A stretch of 64,000 bases of DNA from Hungatella effluvii (GCF_003201875.1 NZ_QJKD01000004.1:330012-394011), one strand, 5' to 3'; counted from the first letter of the stretch, positions 44,969 to 54,285 are shown. The notes: generated from the letters alone by a model not told the origin. Translations and numbers: made by a program.

Positions 44969-47482
44969 TTAATCCTTATAAAAATCTTTGAAAAATTCCT
45001 CATAAGTCTCAGGCTCGGGCGTTTCGCTGCGGGCTTTCTGCAGCAGGCTGAATAGTTCCTCCCACAGCTTTTGACTCACCTTCACGTCGGTATAGTCCAT
45101 TGTCGATATATAGTAGGACTCACTCCAGACATCGCCATCCCAGTGGGCGACTGTCTCAAAACCCGCAAAAACCCGGTTGCCATTCCTGTCCTCTGACTCG
45201 TAGCTATAGATATCCTTGTTGGCAAGACAGGGATTGTGCCAGAATATTTGTCCGGCCCCCATGAAGTAGCCGTAACTGCTGTAGACCGACAGAAACAGAT
45301 AGACCTGGTCCTGTTTCGGATCGTATTTTAACCCGTAGAGTCCCATATTTCGAACGATCAGTTCCGGCAGACCATCGCCGTCATAGTCCGTAAAATAGTA
45401 GCTGGAGTCCTGTTTCAGTTCCTGTCTCAGAAACTCCTGATCACTTAGATATTCACTTCGAAGGACATTCTGATACGTATCTTCCTCGTAATCCAGAGAC
45501 CGGTACGCCCTGCAAAGCACCGGTTTCTGGTTGGTCACAGCCTTATAAAAAGCCTCCCTGTAGATTTTATCTGTCTCCGCGTCGTACAGAGAGTCGTTAA
45601 TCGGGAACTGCCTGACGTGAAAATCTATCGCGCGGATCTGGTCGCTGGCTGCTTTGATGAGCGCACCGGAATCGAGTAAATCGCCCGGAGCTGGCTCGTC
45701 CTTTTTATACCAGGTGTTTTCATATTTTTCCCATCGTTCGAAATATTCCTGATCGTCCTCTTCGTGATCCTCATAGGGCCAGAAGCCGGCTTTCGTGATA
45801 TACATTCGTTCCATGCCGCTGTCCCATTTGAGAAGGGTATACGCGGCTCCCAGCCCATCAGAGCGCCCATAGAGATACGTATACTGGGCAGTCATAATTT
45901 CAAAGACGCCGTCGCCGTCCGCGTCCACAGGTGTGAAGAGATAGAAATATGGATCTGCACTCAGCCAGTCCGTTTCATTGTTCTCCCTGCCCTCGTCGGT
46001 GAGATTTCCATCCGCGTCAAAGTAGGAATTTCCTTCCGGGCCTTTGCGTGTGAAAGTGGTGTAAAATCCTGTAGAACCGTTTTGTACCGTATGGGTATAT
46101 CCTTCCGACAGATGAAGGGTAAAATACGTATCAAAATAATTATCGCCATCCCACTCCGGGCTGCCGAATATTTTGGCCGGACTGCCGTCAGATATCCGAT
46201 AGATATCGCTCTCATAGGCGCCTGCCCCTCCGGTAATACTGATTAAATGATGCATCAGAAGCTCGTCCTGACTGTCACCGTCAATATCCGCCAGATACCA
46301 TTCATCTCCATAGGAGCCGTCACAGAGAACCGTACAGGAGGTGCCGCCATCTCCACTGATGACAAGGACCGGAATCCCATATAATGGGCTATTGCAAAAC
46401 ATGGCCCGGTAGCATATAAGTGTAAGCTCCGTTCCGTCTGCTGCGTACACCTTTTCGGTCATCGCAGTTCTTATGTAAGGCACGGCAGAATGATCGTATC
46501 CCAGCGCATCCGCAGCCAGAGTCTTGAACTGATCGTAACCGGGGAGCTCTTCTGGGAATTCCTCCCGGGATGCGGAATCTTCAAGCGAAAGGGGAAGAGA
46601 CAGCGACGAAACCATTTTCAGAATCAGATGAAGGTCAGGACAGATGACGATATAGCTTTCAGAGCCAGGCCGTTTGTAATACTCGGCATCTGACGGGATG
46701 TCCCATGTAAAACCGGAGGTTTTTAAGTCCTCCCACCAGCCCGGATCGACTTGCTCCGGCAGAATTTTCTTCATATCCTTTGTCCAGAGGGAGAGATCGT
46801 CCGCCTCCACTGTGAAGACAGCCCTGATATCGTAATCGGAAGGACCCGGGACTCTTCCTTTGGAATTATCCTGATAAACAATGTGATAGGCTGCATCGAT
46901 CATCTCAGAGGGCATTTCCAGATATCTGGAGAGGAAGGCCAGCTTCTCGTCTCTGTCTTGAAAAACAGTGCTTCTCGTATTGGTGGTATAATCCTCTGGT
47001 AATTCCCCGGAACTCTCTGTATTCGGGGAAATGATTCTGACCTCAGGAGCACCTCTCGTAGTCAGCTCCATCGAGCTTTCGTGGTCCAACGCCGTGATTC
47101 TTACAGACAGGGTGGTATTGCCCGGTATCTCCATTACCGTATCCGGAAGTTCGCGAAATGTTCCGTCCTCATCTTTCACATACAGGTGCTCTATATCAAA
47201 TGTGAAATGTTTTTCTGATAGGAGAAGGTTATAAGTGATCTGAAACGTGACGCTTTGGGACTTAGAAGAAGGGTTCTTAATGGAAAAAGATGTCTGGGCA
47301 GTGTTTCGATTCCCATTGTCGCTGTCCGGCCAGATCATCCCGATCGGATTGCTGTCGAGAACAACAGGACGAACGGGTTCTTTATGATTACCTGCTGTGT
47401 AATAAAGCAGCAGTAGAATGAGCAGAAACAGCGGGAGTAAAATTGGGACTAAGCATTTTCTTTTGTTATCCTGCTCTTGCAT
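44969..47482 (-). CDS. Secreted membrane-anchored protein with DxDGDxxxE repeats
   Basis: An 837-residue extracellular protein with one N-terminal membrane anchor (residues 10-28, PILLPLFLLILLLLYYTAG) and no lipobox. After an Ig-like beta domain (about 45-150) it carries at least three FG-GAP/VCBS-like calcium loops: ADIDGDSQDELLMH, VDADGDGVFEIMTAQY and DYDGDGLPELIVRN. In such families these loops build beta-propellers. The function is unknown; it may be a sensor or scaffold. The ATG at 47482 follows GAGGAGC. It stands alone on its strand, with the small gene at 47643 upstream. Confidence 0.8.
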   Translation of the reverse strand: MQEQDNKRKCLVPILLPLFLLILLLLYYTAGNHKEPVRPVVLDSNPIGMIWPDSDNGNRNTAQTSFSIKNPSSKSQSVTFQITYNLLLSEKHFTFDIEHLYVKDEDGTFRELPDTVMEIPGNTTLSVRITALDHESSMELTTRGAPEVRIISPNTESSGELPEDYTTNTRSTVFQDRDEKLAFLSRYLEMPSEMIDAAYHIVYQDNSKGRVPGPSDYDIRAVFTVEADDLSLWTKDMKKILPEQVDPGWWEDLKTSGFTWDIPSDAEYYKRPGSESYIVICPDLHLILKMVSSLSLPLSLEDSASREEFPEELPGYDQFKTLAADALGYDHSAVPYIRTAMTEKVYAADGTELTLICYRAMFCNSPLYGIPVLVISGDGGTSCTVLCDGSYGDEWYLADIDGDSQDELLMHHLISITGGAGAYESDIYRISDGSPAKIFGSPEWDGDNYFDTYFTLHLSEGYTHTVQNGSTGFYTTFTRKGPEGNSYFDADGNLTDEGRENNETDWLSADPYFYLFTPVDADGDGVFEIMTAQYTYLYGRSDGLGAAYTLLKWDSGMERMYITKAGFWPYEDHEEDDQEYFERWEKYENTWYKKDEPAPGDLLDSGALIKAASDQIRAIDFHVRQFPINDSLYDAETDKIYREAFYKAVTNQKPVLCRAYRSLDYEEDTYQNVLRSEYLSDQEFLRQELKQDSSYYFTDYDGDGLPELIVRNMGLYGLKYDPKQDQVYLFLSVYSSYGYFMGAGQIFWHNPCLANKDIYSYESEDRNGNRVFAGFETVAHWDGDVWSESYYISTMDYTDVKVSQKLWEELFSLLQKARSETPEPETYEEFFKDFYKD

Positions 47483-47642
47483 GTGGCAGCTCCTCAGTCT
47501 TTCTCTTTAGAATATACGTTAAATGGTGAAGTTAGAATTTATTTGATATACTGCTATTGTAGCATGGCATGGCCGTTATCGCTATGATATTTCCGGCGAA
47601 GAGCTGTAAAAAATTATGAGCCCTGCATTCCGGAGGAAACTT

Positions 47643-47819
47643 TTACTTTTTTGTATCCTCCGGAGGACAGCATAAAGCCTGATGCGCGGAAATCGTGGCA
47701 AGCGTATCGCCCAGCTGTGAGAGGATAGACGCGAGAAGTGCTATTTCATCGGCACTTTTTCCTTCGGCAATGCAGCAGGCCAGGCTCGATATGGAGATTA
47801 CTAATTCACAGGATTGCAT
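47643..47819 (-). CDS. Small conserved protein, unknown function
   Basis: A 58-residue protein beginning MQSCELVISISSLACCIAEG, with Cys at residue 4 and Cys pairs near 15 and 50. The ATG at 47819 is preceded by an exact AGGAGGTGAT site, so it is very likely translated. The small size, helical heart and paired Cys resemble short Lachnospiraceae proteins of the DUF6774 type (tentative). The GTG inside the ribosome binding site is not the start. No signal peptide is seen. Confidence 0.6.
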   Translation of the reverse strand: MQSCELVISISSLACCIAEGKSADEIALLASILSQLGDTLATISAHQALCCPPEDTKK

Positions 47820-47904
47820 ATGGATCACCTCCTGACAGATTATGCGGTTCAGATCAGAAATAGAATGCAGAATCAGGCAGAACGGGCCTTATCGCAGGCA
47901 AAAA

Positions 47905-47968
47905 AAAATAACTCCCAGCGGAAACGGATCTGTCTATTACGATCCATTTCCATTGGGAGTTATTTTTC
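47905..47968. terminator. Bidirectional terminator hairpin
   Basis: A-rich AATAACTCCCA (about 47907-47917) pairs with TGGGAGTTATTTTT (about 47954-47967), with an inner GGAAACGGATC/GATCCATTTCC stem. It separates the rubrerythrin gene from the 58-residue gene and could stop transcription in both directions. Confidence 0.75.
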
Positions 47969-48031
47969 AAAAATACTGGTTATTCCGCCGCCTGCACAGC
48001 GTATTCCGCAGTCGCTTTTATGGATTAAGAA

Positions 48032-48568
48032 TTAATAATTCTCAACTTTTCTTTCAAAATAAGCCTTCGGATGTGCACATGTCGGGCATACTTCAGGAGC
48101 TTCCGGTCCTTCATGTACGTATCCGCAGTTACGGCACTTCCAGCCAAGAGGAGCGTCGCCCTTGAAGGTCTTATCGTTCTTTAAGCTGTCAAGAAGCTTT
48201 AAGTAACGTTTCTCATGAGCGGCTTCCACTTTTCCAACAAACTCAAATTTGATGGCTAACTCTTCAAAGCCTTCTTCTCTGGCTTCCTCAGCCATTCTCT
48301 TGTACATATCGGTCCACTCGTAGTTTTCACCTTCCGCTGCGTCTGCAAGGTTTTCTAAAGCGTTGCCGATGCCATGGAATTCTTTGAACCACATTTTAGC
48401 GTGCTCTTTTTCCTGATCTGCTGTCTCCAAGTATAAAGCAGCCATCTGCTCGTAACCGGCTTTTTTCGCTACAGAAGCATAATATGTATATTTATTTCTT
48501 GCCTGAGACTCGCCTGCGAAAGCGTCCATTAAGTTCTTTTCTGTTTTTGTTCCTGCATATTTAGACAT
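48032..48568 (-). CDS. Rubrerythrin
   Basis: A 178-residue rubrerythrin: a ferritin-like diiron domain (residues 1-135, with [27 protein letters not shown] and [16 protein letters not shown] supplying the Glu and His ligands) followed by a rubredoxin domain with C-x2-C pairs in [12 protein letters not shown] and EVCPTCAHP. It reduces hydrogen peroxide in anaerobes. The ATG at 48568 follows AGGAGGG; the longer frame to 48607 lacks a site. It lies next to the reverse rubrerythrin and PerR genes, an oxidative-stress cluster. Confidence 0.94.
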   Translation of the reverse strand: MSKYAGTKTEKNLMDAFAGESQARNKYTYYASVAKKAGYEQMAALYLETADQEKEHAKMWFKEFHGIGNALENLADAAEGENYEWTDMYKRMAEEAREEGFEELAIKFEFVGKVEAAHEKRYLKLLDSLKNDKTFKGDAPLGWKCRNCGYVHEGPEAPEVCPTCAHPKAYFERKVENY

Positions 48569-48726
48569 GTGATAAACCCTCCTGATTATTTTTTTCTTTA
48601 GTGTCAATGAACCCGACTGTTCAATGAGTGAATTCGTTCCCGATCCGGATCTCCCGGCGGAAAACCAGGGAACGGTATAATCAAGCTATGCCGTTCCCTG
48701 AAGATGGTGAAGTGAATATTTATGAA

Positions 48727-49269
48727 TTAGCCAAAGTATCTGTCAAGCAGACCCTTGAATGCTTTGCCATGGCGAGCTTCGTCTCTTGCCATCTCATGTA
48801 CGGTATCATGAATTGCATCAAGGTTTAACTCTTTAGCACGTTTTGCTAAGTCAACTTTACCTGCAGTAGCGCCGTTCTCAGCAGCAACTCTTAATTCAAG
48901 ATTCTTCTTTGTGCTTGCAGTTACACACTCGCCAAGTAATTCAGCGAATCTGGAAGCATGATCAGCCTCTTCGTAAGCTGCCTGCTTGTAGTACATACCA
49001 ACTTCCGGATAGCCTTCTCTGAAAGCAACTCTGGACATAGCTAAGTACATACCAACCTCAGAACATTCACCCTCGAAGTTTGCTCTTAAATCTTTGATGA
49101 TATCTTCACGAACGCCCTGAGCTACTCCTAATTCATGCTCAGCTGCCCATGACATATCCTCTTCCTGTAATTTGAACTTCTCAGCCGGTACTTTACATAC
49201 TGGACAAAATTCCGGAGCAGTCTCTCCTTCGTGAACATAACCGCATACTGTACAAACCCATTTCTTCAT
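48727..49269 (-). CDS. Reverse rubrerythrin (NADH peroxidase type)
   Basis: A 180-residue protein with the domain order reversed: an N-terminal rubredoxin ([22 protein letters not shown]) and then a ferritin-like diiron domain ([45 protein letters not shown]). In Clostridium acetobutylicum the corresponding protein is an oxygen-induced peroxidase. Its promoter (49356-49384) overlaps a 15-bp palindrome at 49336-49350, so PerR control is likely. The ATG at 49269 follows AAAAGGAGAC. Confidence 0.93.
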   Translation of the reverse strand: MKKWVCTVCGYVHEGETAPEFCPVCKVPAEKFKLQEEDMSWAAEHELGVAQGVREDIIKDLRANFEGECSEVGMYLAMSRVAFREGYPEVGMYYKQAAYEEADHASRFAELLGECVTASTKKNLELRVAAENGATAGKVDLAKRAKELNLDAIHDTVHEMARDEARHGKAFKGLLDRYFG

Positions 49270-49335
49270 AATTCATGTCTCCTTTTCATTTTTATATATT
49301 TGTTTTTATTGAACTTGTTTTGTTGTAATCAATAA

Positions 49336-49384
49336 CAGTAATGATTACTGATATTAATTTAGCACATCTTTCTGCTTCTGTCAA
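49336..49384 (-). promoter_or_regulatory. Promoter and PerR-box of reverse rubrerythrin
   Basis: On the minus strand TTGACA (49384-49379) and TAAATT (49361-49356) are exactly 17 bp apart. Just downstream, CAGTAATGATTACTG (49336-49350) is a perfect 7-1-7 inverted repeat, the geometry of PerR/Fur boxes, placed over the transcription start. Confidence 0.7.
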
Positions 49385-49387
49385 TAC

Positions 49388-49783
49388 TTATTGCAAATTT
49401 TTTTCTAAACAATTTTTGCAGGTACCATAGAAAAAGATTGTATGGCTGTCAACATGGCCGTCCGCATATTCCTGAGCCAGTTGGTTGATGTTATCCAGGG
49501 TTTTTAAAGGCAGGTCGTAGACCTGGCCGCAGTCCCTGCAAACGAAATGATAGTGCGGTGAAGTGTCTGCATCAAAATGATCTGCCCCATCTCCACATGT
49601 CAGCTTCTGAATTTCCCCCAACTCCACCAGCAGGTTTAAATTGCGGTAGACAGTCCCAAGGCTGATGTTTGGATATTCTTCGCGGATTGATGTGTATAGG
49701 GCGTCGGCAGTCGGATGGTCATGCCTGGCCATCAAACAAGACTTGATGGATTCCCGCTGACGGCTATACTTCAATGTCTTCAT
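49388..49783 (-). CDS. perR: Fur-family peroxide regulator (PerR-like)
   Basis: A 131-residue Fur-family repressor. The winged helix includes HPTADALYTSIREEYPNISLGTVYRNLNLL; the regulatory-metal region has HFDADTSPHYHFVCRDCGQ, and a structural zinc site is formed by two Cys pairs, FVCRDC and GTCKNC. Context (rubrerythrins) and a palindrome upstream of its own gene suggest peroxide-sensing PerR rather than Fur. It reads in the same direction as the rubrerythrins, with the reverse-rubrerythrin promoter just past its stop. Confidence 0.88.
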   Translation of the reverse strand: MKTLKYSRQRESIKSCLMARHDHPTADALYTSIREEYPNISLGTVYRNLNLLVELGEIQKLTCGDGADHFDADTSPHYHFVCRDCGQVYDLPLKTLDNINQLAQEYADGHVDSHTIFFYGTCKNCLEKNLQ

Positions 49784-49802
49784 AGCAGCTCCTTTGCATT
49801 AA

Positions 49803-49833
49803 AATAGTAATAATACTGATAATGGTTACTATT
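49803..49833 (-). promoter_or_regulatory. Possible PerR operator of perR
   Basis: AATAGTAA (49803-49810) and TTACTATT (49826-49833) form an inverted repeat around AATACTGATAATGG, sharing the AGTAA/TTACT half-sites of the palindrome at 49336. Autoregulation is common for PerR. Confidence 0.45.
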
Positions 49834-49922
49834 TAATAATACACCACCAAAAGATGATTGTCAATGCTGTGAAGGTCGAAAATGCAGGTAAAAACGTAGT
49901 TTTTCTGTTATTAAAACAGTTT

Positions 49923-50861
49923 TTATATGTTTTCCCTGGCGATACGGATAAATTCTTCCGTAGCCTGAGACAGATAGCGGCCTTTATGGTAGCCGAAGGC
50001 CAGAATTCCGTGTGTGCGCCCTTTGGGAAGGGAATAGAAATTGAGTCCCTTTTTATTCTTTGGCAGATCGGTCATGAGCCCGGTTCCCGACATGAACATC
50101 TTGGGATAAAAGGTGATTCCCATCCCTTTGCCCGCCAGAGCCAGTACGGTTTCGATATTTTCCGTTTCAAGAACGATGGAGGGCGTGATCTGTGCATCCT
50201 CAAAAATTTCGTCGGCAATGGTCCGGACGCGGTTTCCTTTATTAATAAGAAGATATGGACAATCTTTTAACAAACGCACGTCCACATTTTCTTCCAGCTG
50301 ACTCTTGATTTCCTCCTGGCGGCCGGGGAAAAAGCTGTCCAGGATCTGATCGGGAACGATGAGAAGAATCTCCTCTTCACAGATCGTGACAGTCTCCACA
50401 TTCTCTGCTTTAAATGGAAGCAGGTCGATAATCAAGTCGATGTCTCCCCGAATCAGGGAAGTACTTAACTCCGACGAATTGCCTTCTACCAGGTGAAGTT
50501 CGATGTTCGGAAACTTTTCACGGTAGACCGGCAGGATGGCGGGAAGGAGAAAACGTCCCCGCGTGTGAGAAACCCCGATGGATATCTGACCGGTGGTAAA
50601 ATCCTTAATATCGGCCAGCTGGCGGTAAGTCTCATCCTTTAGTTCCAGCAGCTGTTTGGCGCGCAGCTTCAGCGCTCTTCCGGCATAGGTGAGTGTCAGC
50701 GGTGTCGTCCGGTTGAACAGCTGGACGTCAAACTCCTTTTCCAGATTGGAAATATGATTGCTTAATGACTGCTGGGATATATAGAGGCGTTTGGCTGCCC
50801 GGGTGATGTTAAGTTCCTCGGCCGCTGCCAGAAAATATTCCAGATTCAGAAAGTTTATCAT
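49923..50861 (-). CDS. LysR-family transcriptional regulator
   Basis: A 312-residue LysR regulator: N-terminal helix-turn-helix (FLAAAEELNITRAAKRLYISQQSLSNHI), a linker helix, then a periplasmic-binding-protein-like effector domain (residues 90-300). The ATG at 50861 overlaps the stop of the PHP gene in the sequence ATGA, with AAGGAG just before it, so the two are translationally coupled. Target genes are unknown; regulation of the PHP enzyme itself or of a distant pathway is possible. Confidence 0.92.
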   Translation of the reverse strand: MINFLNLEYFLAAAEELNITRAAKRLYISQQSLSNHISNLEKEFDVQLFNRTTPLTLTYAGRALKLRAKQLLELKDETYRQLADIKDFTTGQISIGVSHTRGRFLLPAILPVYREKFPNIELHLVEGNSSELSTSLIRGDIDLIIDLLPFKAENVETVTICEEEILLIVPDQILDSFFPGRQEEIKSQLEENVDVRLLKDCPYLLINKGNRVRTIADEIFEDAQITPSIVLETENIETVLALAGKGMGITFYPKMFMSGTGLMTDLPKNKKGLNFYSLPKGRTHGILAFGYHKGRYLSQATEEFIRIARENI

Positions 50862-51583
50862 AAGCACTCCTTCAGCCTGGGGATATACGGAAGCAGACGG
50901 TCCAGAGAACCGTTTACAATCAGCTCTTCCGGGAAGCCGGTCTCTTTAATTAGCTCCCAGGCAAGTTTATGATTTCCCACATCAGCCTCGATGTGGGCGT
51001 CGCTGTCAATAATGACAGACGCTTTATAGTGTTTACATAAATCCAGCATAATCCGGTAGTTTTCTTTTGCGTGGAGCCGCATGCTTGTCGAGTGCAGCGA
51101 GCTGCTGTTGAGCTCCAGCAGCGTGTGGTGTTCCGCGGCGGCGGCTACAACCGTGTCATAGTCAATAGGAAAACGTCCGTCATCCGGGTGGCCGATGATT
51201 TTAACATAAGGATTTTTGATGGCCCCTAAATAGGCATTTGTATTTTCTGCAACGGTACCGCATTTGTAGCAGGGCTCGTGGATGCTTGCGATCGTGTAAT
51301 CGAGACGTTCCAGTATGCCTTCCCTTAAATCAATACGGCCGCTATAATCCAGAATGTTGAGTTCAGACCCCATCAGTATCTTTACGCCGAACAGGGTGCG
51401 CGGTATGACTTTAAAATTAATAAAATAAAATTCATGACAGGTTCCCGGCATCTTCGGCGCATGATCTGTCGAACCGAAAAGCGTGAGACCCTTCTCTGAG
51501 GCAGAGCGTGCCATCTCATAAAGTGTGTTGTATGCATGGCCGCTTGCAGTGGTATGGGTGTGTAAATCCATGATATCTTTCAT
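50858..51583 (-). CDS. PHP-domain phosphatase (YcdX-like)
   Basis: A 241-residue PHP-superfamily hydrolase. The metal-site motifs are DLHTHTTASGHA at the N terminus, GSTDHAP, IASIHE and IIGHPDD, and SVIIDSDAHIEAD near the end, which together bind three metal ions in YcdX-like phosphatases. A phosphate ester or a histidinol-phosphate-type substrate is the likely target, unknown in detail. The ATG at 51583 has no perfect ribosome binding site (ATGAAAGATATC in the same frame). It shares 4 nt with the LysR gene downstream. Confidence 0.9.
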   Translation of the reverse strand: MKDIMDLHTHTTASGHAYNTLYEMARSASEKGLTLFGSTDHAPKMPGTCHEFYFINFKVIPRTLFGVKILMGSELNILDYSGRIDLREGILERLDYTIASIHEPCYKCGTVAENTNAYLGAIKNPYVKIIGHPDDGRFPIDYDTVVAAAAEHHTLLELNSSSLHSTSMRLHAKENYRIMLDLCKHYKASVIIDSDAHIEADVGNHKLAWELIKETGFPEELIVNGSLDRLLPYIPRLKECL

Positions 51584-51856
51584 AAATAACGTATGGAGGC
51601 CTGCGCCTCGTCTCCTTTTTGTTATACAATTTGTGTCTGCCTAAAATGTAATCTTTCTAATTACAAATATACCATATTCTGGATAAAAGTAAACAGAATT
51701 GTCACCAAAAAAACAGATCGTTTATCTTACCCCAATAATAATAGAAAAAATAATTCATTAAGACATTTGTCCTTTTATAAAATGTTTGTTATGGAGTATA
51801 ATACCAATATTGAACCAATATAAATAGTGTTGCAGACAGAAGGAGAATGATACAAT

Positions 51857-53047
51857 ATGGAAAAATATCGCAGAATTTTTACCATTGTGCTGGATTCCCT
51901 GGGAATCGGAGCGATGGATAATGCGGCGGACTATGGCGACGTGGGGACGGATACGCTGGGACATATCGATGAGCGGATGGAGAGCTTCCACATACCGAAT
52001 CTTGCAAAAATGGGAATTGCAAACCTGCATCCCTTAACTCATGCAGAGCCGGCAGAGAAGCCGCTGGCCTATTACACAGAACTGAATGAAGCCAGCACCG
52101 GCAAGGACACGATGACCGGACACTGGGAGATGATGGGACTTCATATTACGAAGCCATTTCAGACATTTACCGAGCACGGATTTCCGAAGGAACTGATCGA
52201 GGAACTGGAAAAGCGCACGGGACATAAGATTGTGGGTAATAAGTCGGCCAGCGGAACAGAGATTTTAGACGAGTATGGCGAGCATGAGATCGCGACCGGA
52301 GACATGATCGTCTACACCTCTGCCGATTCTGTGCTTCAGATCTGCGGAAACGAGGAGACCTTCGGACTTGAGGAGCTGTACCGCTGTTGTGAGATCGCCA
52401 GGGAGCTGACGATGAGAGACGAGTGGAAGGTGGGCCGCGTGATTGCCAGACCGTATGTGGGCAGGAAGAAGGGCGAGTTCAAACGGACTCCTAACCGCCA
52501 TGACTACGCGTTAAAGCCCTACGGACCAACCGCACTGGATGCCTTAAAGGCAGCGGGATACGATGTGATAAGTATTGGCAAGATTAAGGATATCTTTGAC
52601 GGTGAGGGAATTACAGAGGCTTATAAGTCACAGAGCAGCGTACATGGAATGGAGCAGACCATCGAAGTCATGGATAAGGATTTCCACGGCCTGTGCTTCG
52701 TAAATCTGGTGGATTTCGACGCGCTGTGGGGACACCGCCGCGACCCGATCGGTTACGGTAAAGAGATCGAGCGGTTTGATGAGAAGCTGCAGATCGTTCT
52801 GAGCAAGTTAAAAGAAGATGATTTACTGATCTTAACGGCTGATCACGGCAATGACCCGACCTATACCGGTACGGATCATACGAAAGAGAAGGTACCATTT
52901 CTGGCATACTCTCCTTCCATGAGCGGAAGCGGAAGAATCCCGTCAGAAGATACCTTTGCCGTAATCGGAGCTACCATCACAGACAATTTCGGGGTTACAA
53001 TGCCGGAAGGAACGATTGGAAAATCGATACTTCAGGAATTGAAATAG
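51857..53047 (+). CDS. deoB: Phosphopentomutase DeoB
   Basis: A 396-residue phosphopentomutase of the alkaline-phosphatase superfamily, which interconverts (deoxy)ribose-1-phosphate and (deoxy)ribose-5-phosphate in nucleoside salvage. The N-terminal [20 protein letters not shown] with the metal-binding Asp, [14 protein letters not shown] with the phosphorylated Thr, and [22 protein letters not shown] near the C terminus are decisive. The ATG at 51857 follows AGAAGGAG. It stands alone; a -10-like TATAAT at 51797 is its likely promoter. Confidence 0.96.
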   Translation: MEKYRRIFTIVLDSLGIGAMDNAADYGDVGTDTLGHIDERMESFHIPNLAKMGIANLHPLTHAEPAEKPLAYYTELNEASTGKDTMTGHWEMMGLHITKPFQTFTEHGFPKELIEELEKRTGHKIVGNKSASGTEILDEYGEHEIATGDMIVYTSADSVLQICGNEETFGLEELYRCCEIARELTMRDEWKVGRVIARPYVGRKKGEFKRTPNRHDYALKPYGPTALDALKAAGYDVISIGKIKDIFDGEGITEAYKSQSSVHGMEQTIEVMDKDFHGLCFVNLVDFDALWGHRRDPIGYGKEIERFDEKLQIVLSKLKEDDLLILTADHGNDPTYTGTDHTKEKVPFLAYSPSMSGSGRIPSEDTFAVIGATITDNFGVTMPEGTIGKSILQELK

Positions 53048-53102
53048 AAGAGGCGTGCCAAGATTTGTAACTGTCCATGAGAACAAAACTGAATAAGAGC
53101 TT

Positions 53103-53164
53103 TCAAATGAGCGGCGGAAATACGTGAGGAGATGTAATCTCCCGGTATTCCCGCCGCTTTTTTG
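53103..53164 (+). terminator. Terminator after deoB
   Basis: GAGCGGCGGAAATAC (53110-53124 region) pairs with GTATTCCCGCCGC, with an inner GGGAGAT/ATCTCC hairpin, followed by six T residues at 53159-53164. The nested-hairpin layout is like the glp leaders but without their AAACCTT block. Confidence 0.7.
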
Positions 53165-53197
53165 CGTGTTCAGACACTCATTTCATGTGTTTTTTAA

Positions 53198-53290
53198 GGT
53201 TACGGTTACACATTACAAATAATTTTAAATTATTTTCAAAAAAACTTGAAATGTAACCAATTTGTAACCAATATGGTATATACTGGTTAC
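53198..53290 (+). promoter_or_regulatory. Cluster of five GGTTAC half-sites
   Basis: GGTTAC occurs at 53198 and 53204 (direct tandem) and 53285, and its reverse GTAACC at 53253 and 53264. The last three are spaced 11 and 21 bp apart, about one and two helical turns. The region is AT-rich with -10-like TATATA at 53278. It lies about 90 bp before the 297-residue gene and is a probable binding region for an unknown regulator of the adhesin operon. Confidence 0.45.
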
Positions 53291-53378
53291 AGACACTGGG
53301 TAAAACTATATTTATTTGAAGAAAATGTAATGAAAATAGATAAACAAAAGCTCTGAACAGAGAGAGAAGGAAAAATTT

Positions 53379-54272
53379 ATGACGATAGCAAAGATGAGTA
53401 TGAACCGCAACTCTTCCCGCTACTTCAAGATATCGGTAAATGGATTTGAGAATGGCTGTATGAGCGGCATCATATATCACGCAGGCACGGCGCCGGGGAT
53501 CCGGTTTGAGAATTACCTGGAGATGATGCTTCATATGAACCGGATATTCGACGAGTTGGCGAATCCGAAGAGAACGATGGATTACCGGAGATTTGGCGGA
53601 ACGAAGCTTCCTGAACCTCCCATACAGGAATACGATCAGCTGGAAGATGGAACGCTGGCCACATTTAAACTCAACGTAAAGTACAGATACAACACGAGCT
53701 GGCAGGGAGAGATCTCCTGGCTGGAAGGGCAGGAAAAACAGGAATTTGAGAGCTTTCTTCAGATGACCTACTGGATAGAACAGGTACTGAACGGACCGGG
53801 CGATCGGGGGCAGCCGCAAAAGATCTCAAATGTCTGCCAGATCGCCGTAGACTCCTTTGAGGGCGGTCTGCTGGCAGGAAGCGTTCAGAACGCCTTCCTC
53901 AATTATTTGGAAGATTTTACAGGAACCATAGCCCTGGCTGATGCCATGGGGCATTTTATCGGACTTGGCAGTCTGAAGGACGACGATTCCGGAGGACAGA
54001 ATGAAGACATCAGGATTATACCGGATAAGATGTGGTCCGTTTACCGGGAAGGCGGGAAAGAAGCCACCTTTCTGATAAAGATCCTGTTCCGGGAACATTC
54101 GACCTGGCAGGGCGTTATACGCTGGAGGGAAACCGGTGAAAAACAGGCCTTCCGAAGTTTCATGGAGCTGGTGCTCCTGATGACCTCCGCACTGGAAAGC
54201 AGTGACGGACGGATTTTATATGAAGACAGATATCTGCATAAAAATAGAGAGAGTGCCCTAATGGAAGGGTAA
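53379..54272 (+). CDS. Protein with internal duplication, encoded with the adhesin
   Basis: A 297-residue protein without signal peptide or membrane segment, so cytoplasmic or bound to something. It consists of two related halves: residues 15-140 (KISVNGFENGCMSGII, then YNTSWQGEISWLEGQEKQEF) and 148-285 (QIAVDSFEGGLLAGSV, then HSTWQGVIRWRETGEKQAF). Each half has the same order of a beta strand, a TWQG/SWQG-xI-W turn and a final helix. I do not recognise the family. It ends 13 nt before the giant adhesin, so it is probably the first gene of that operon, perhaps a regulator or export-associated protein. The ATG follows AGAAGGA. Confidence 0.7.
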   Translation: MTIAKMSMNRNSSRYFKISVNGFENGCMSGIIYHAGTAPGIRFENYLEMMLHMNRIFDELANPKRTMDYRRFGGTKLPEPPIQEYDQLEDGTLATFKLNVKYRYNTSWQGEISWLEGQEKQEFESFLQMTYWIEQVLNGPGDRGQPQKISNVCQIAVDSFEGGLLAGSVQNAFLNYLEDFTGTIALADAMGHFIGLGSLKDDDSGGQNEDIRIIPDKMWSVYREGGKEATFLIKILFREHSTWQGVIRWRETGEKQAFRSFMELVLLMTSALESSDGRILYEDRYLHKNRESALMEG

Positions 54273-54285
54273 GAGAGGGGAAGCT

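Noticed and set aside
51857..53047. Looking for a deoxynucleoside operon around deoB
   Set aside because: No deoA, deoC, pnp or nucleoside transporter gene is adjacent, so no operon is claimed.
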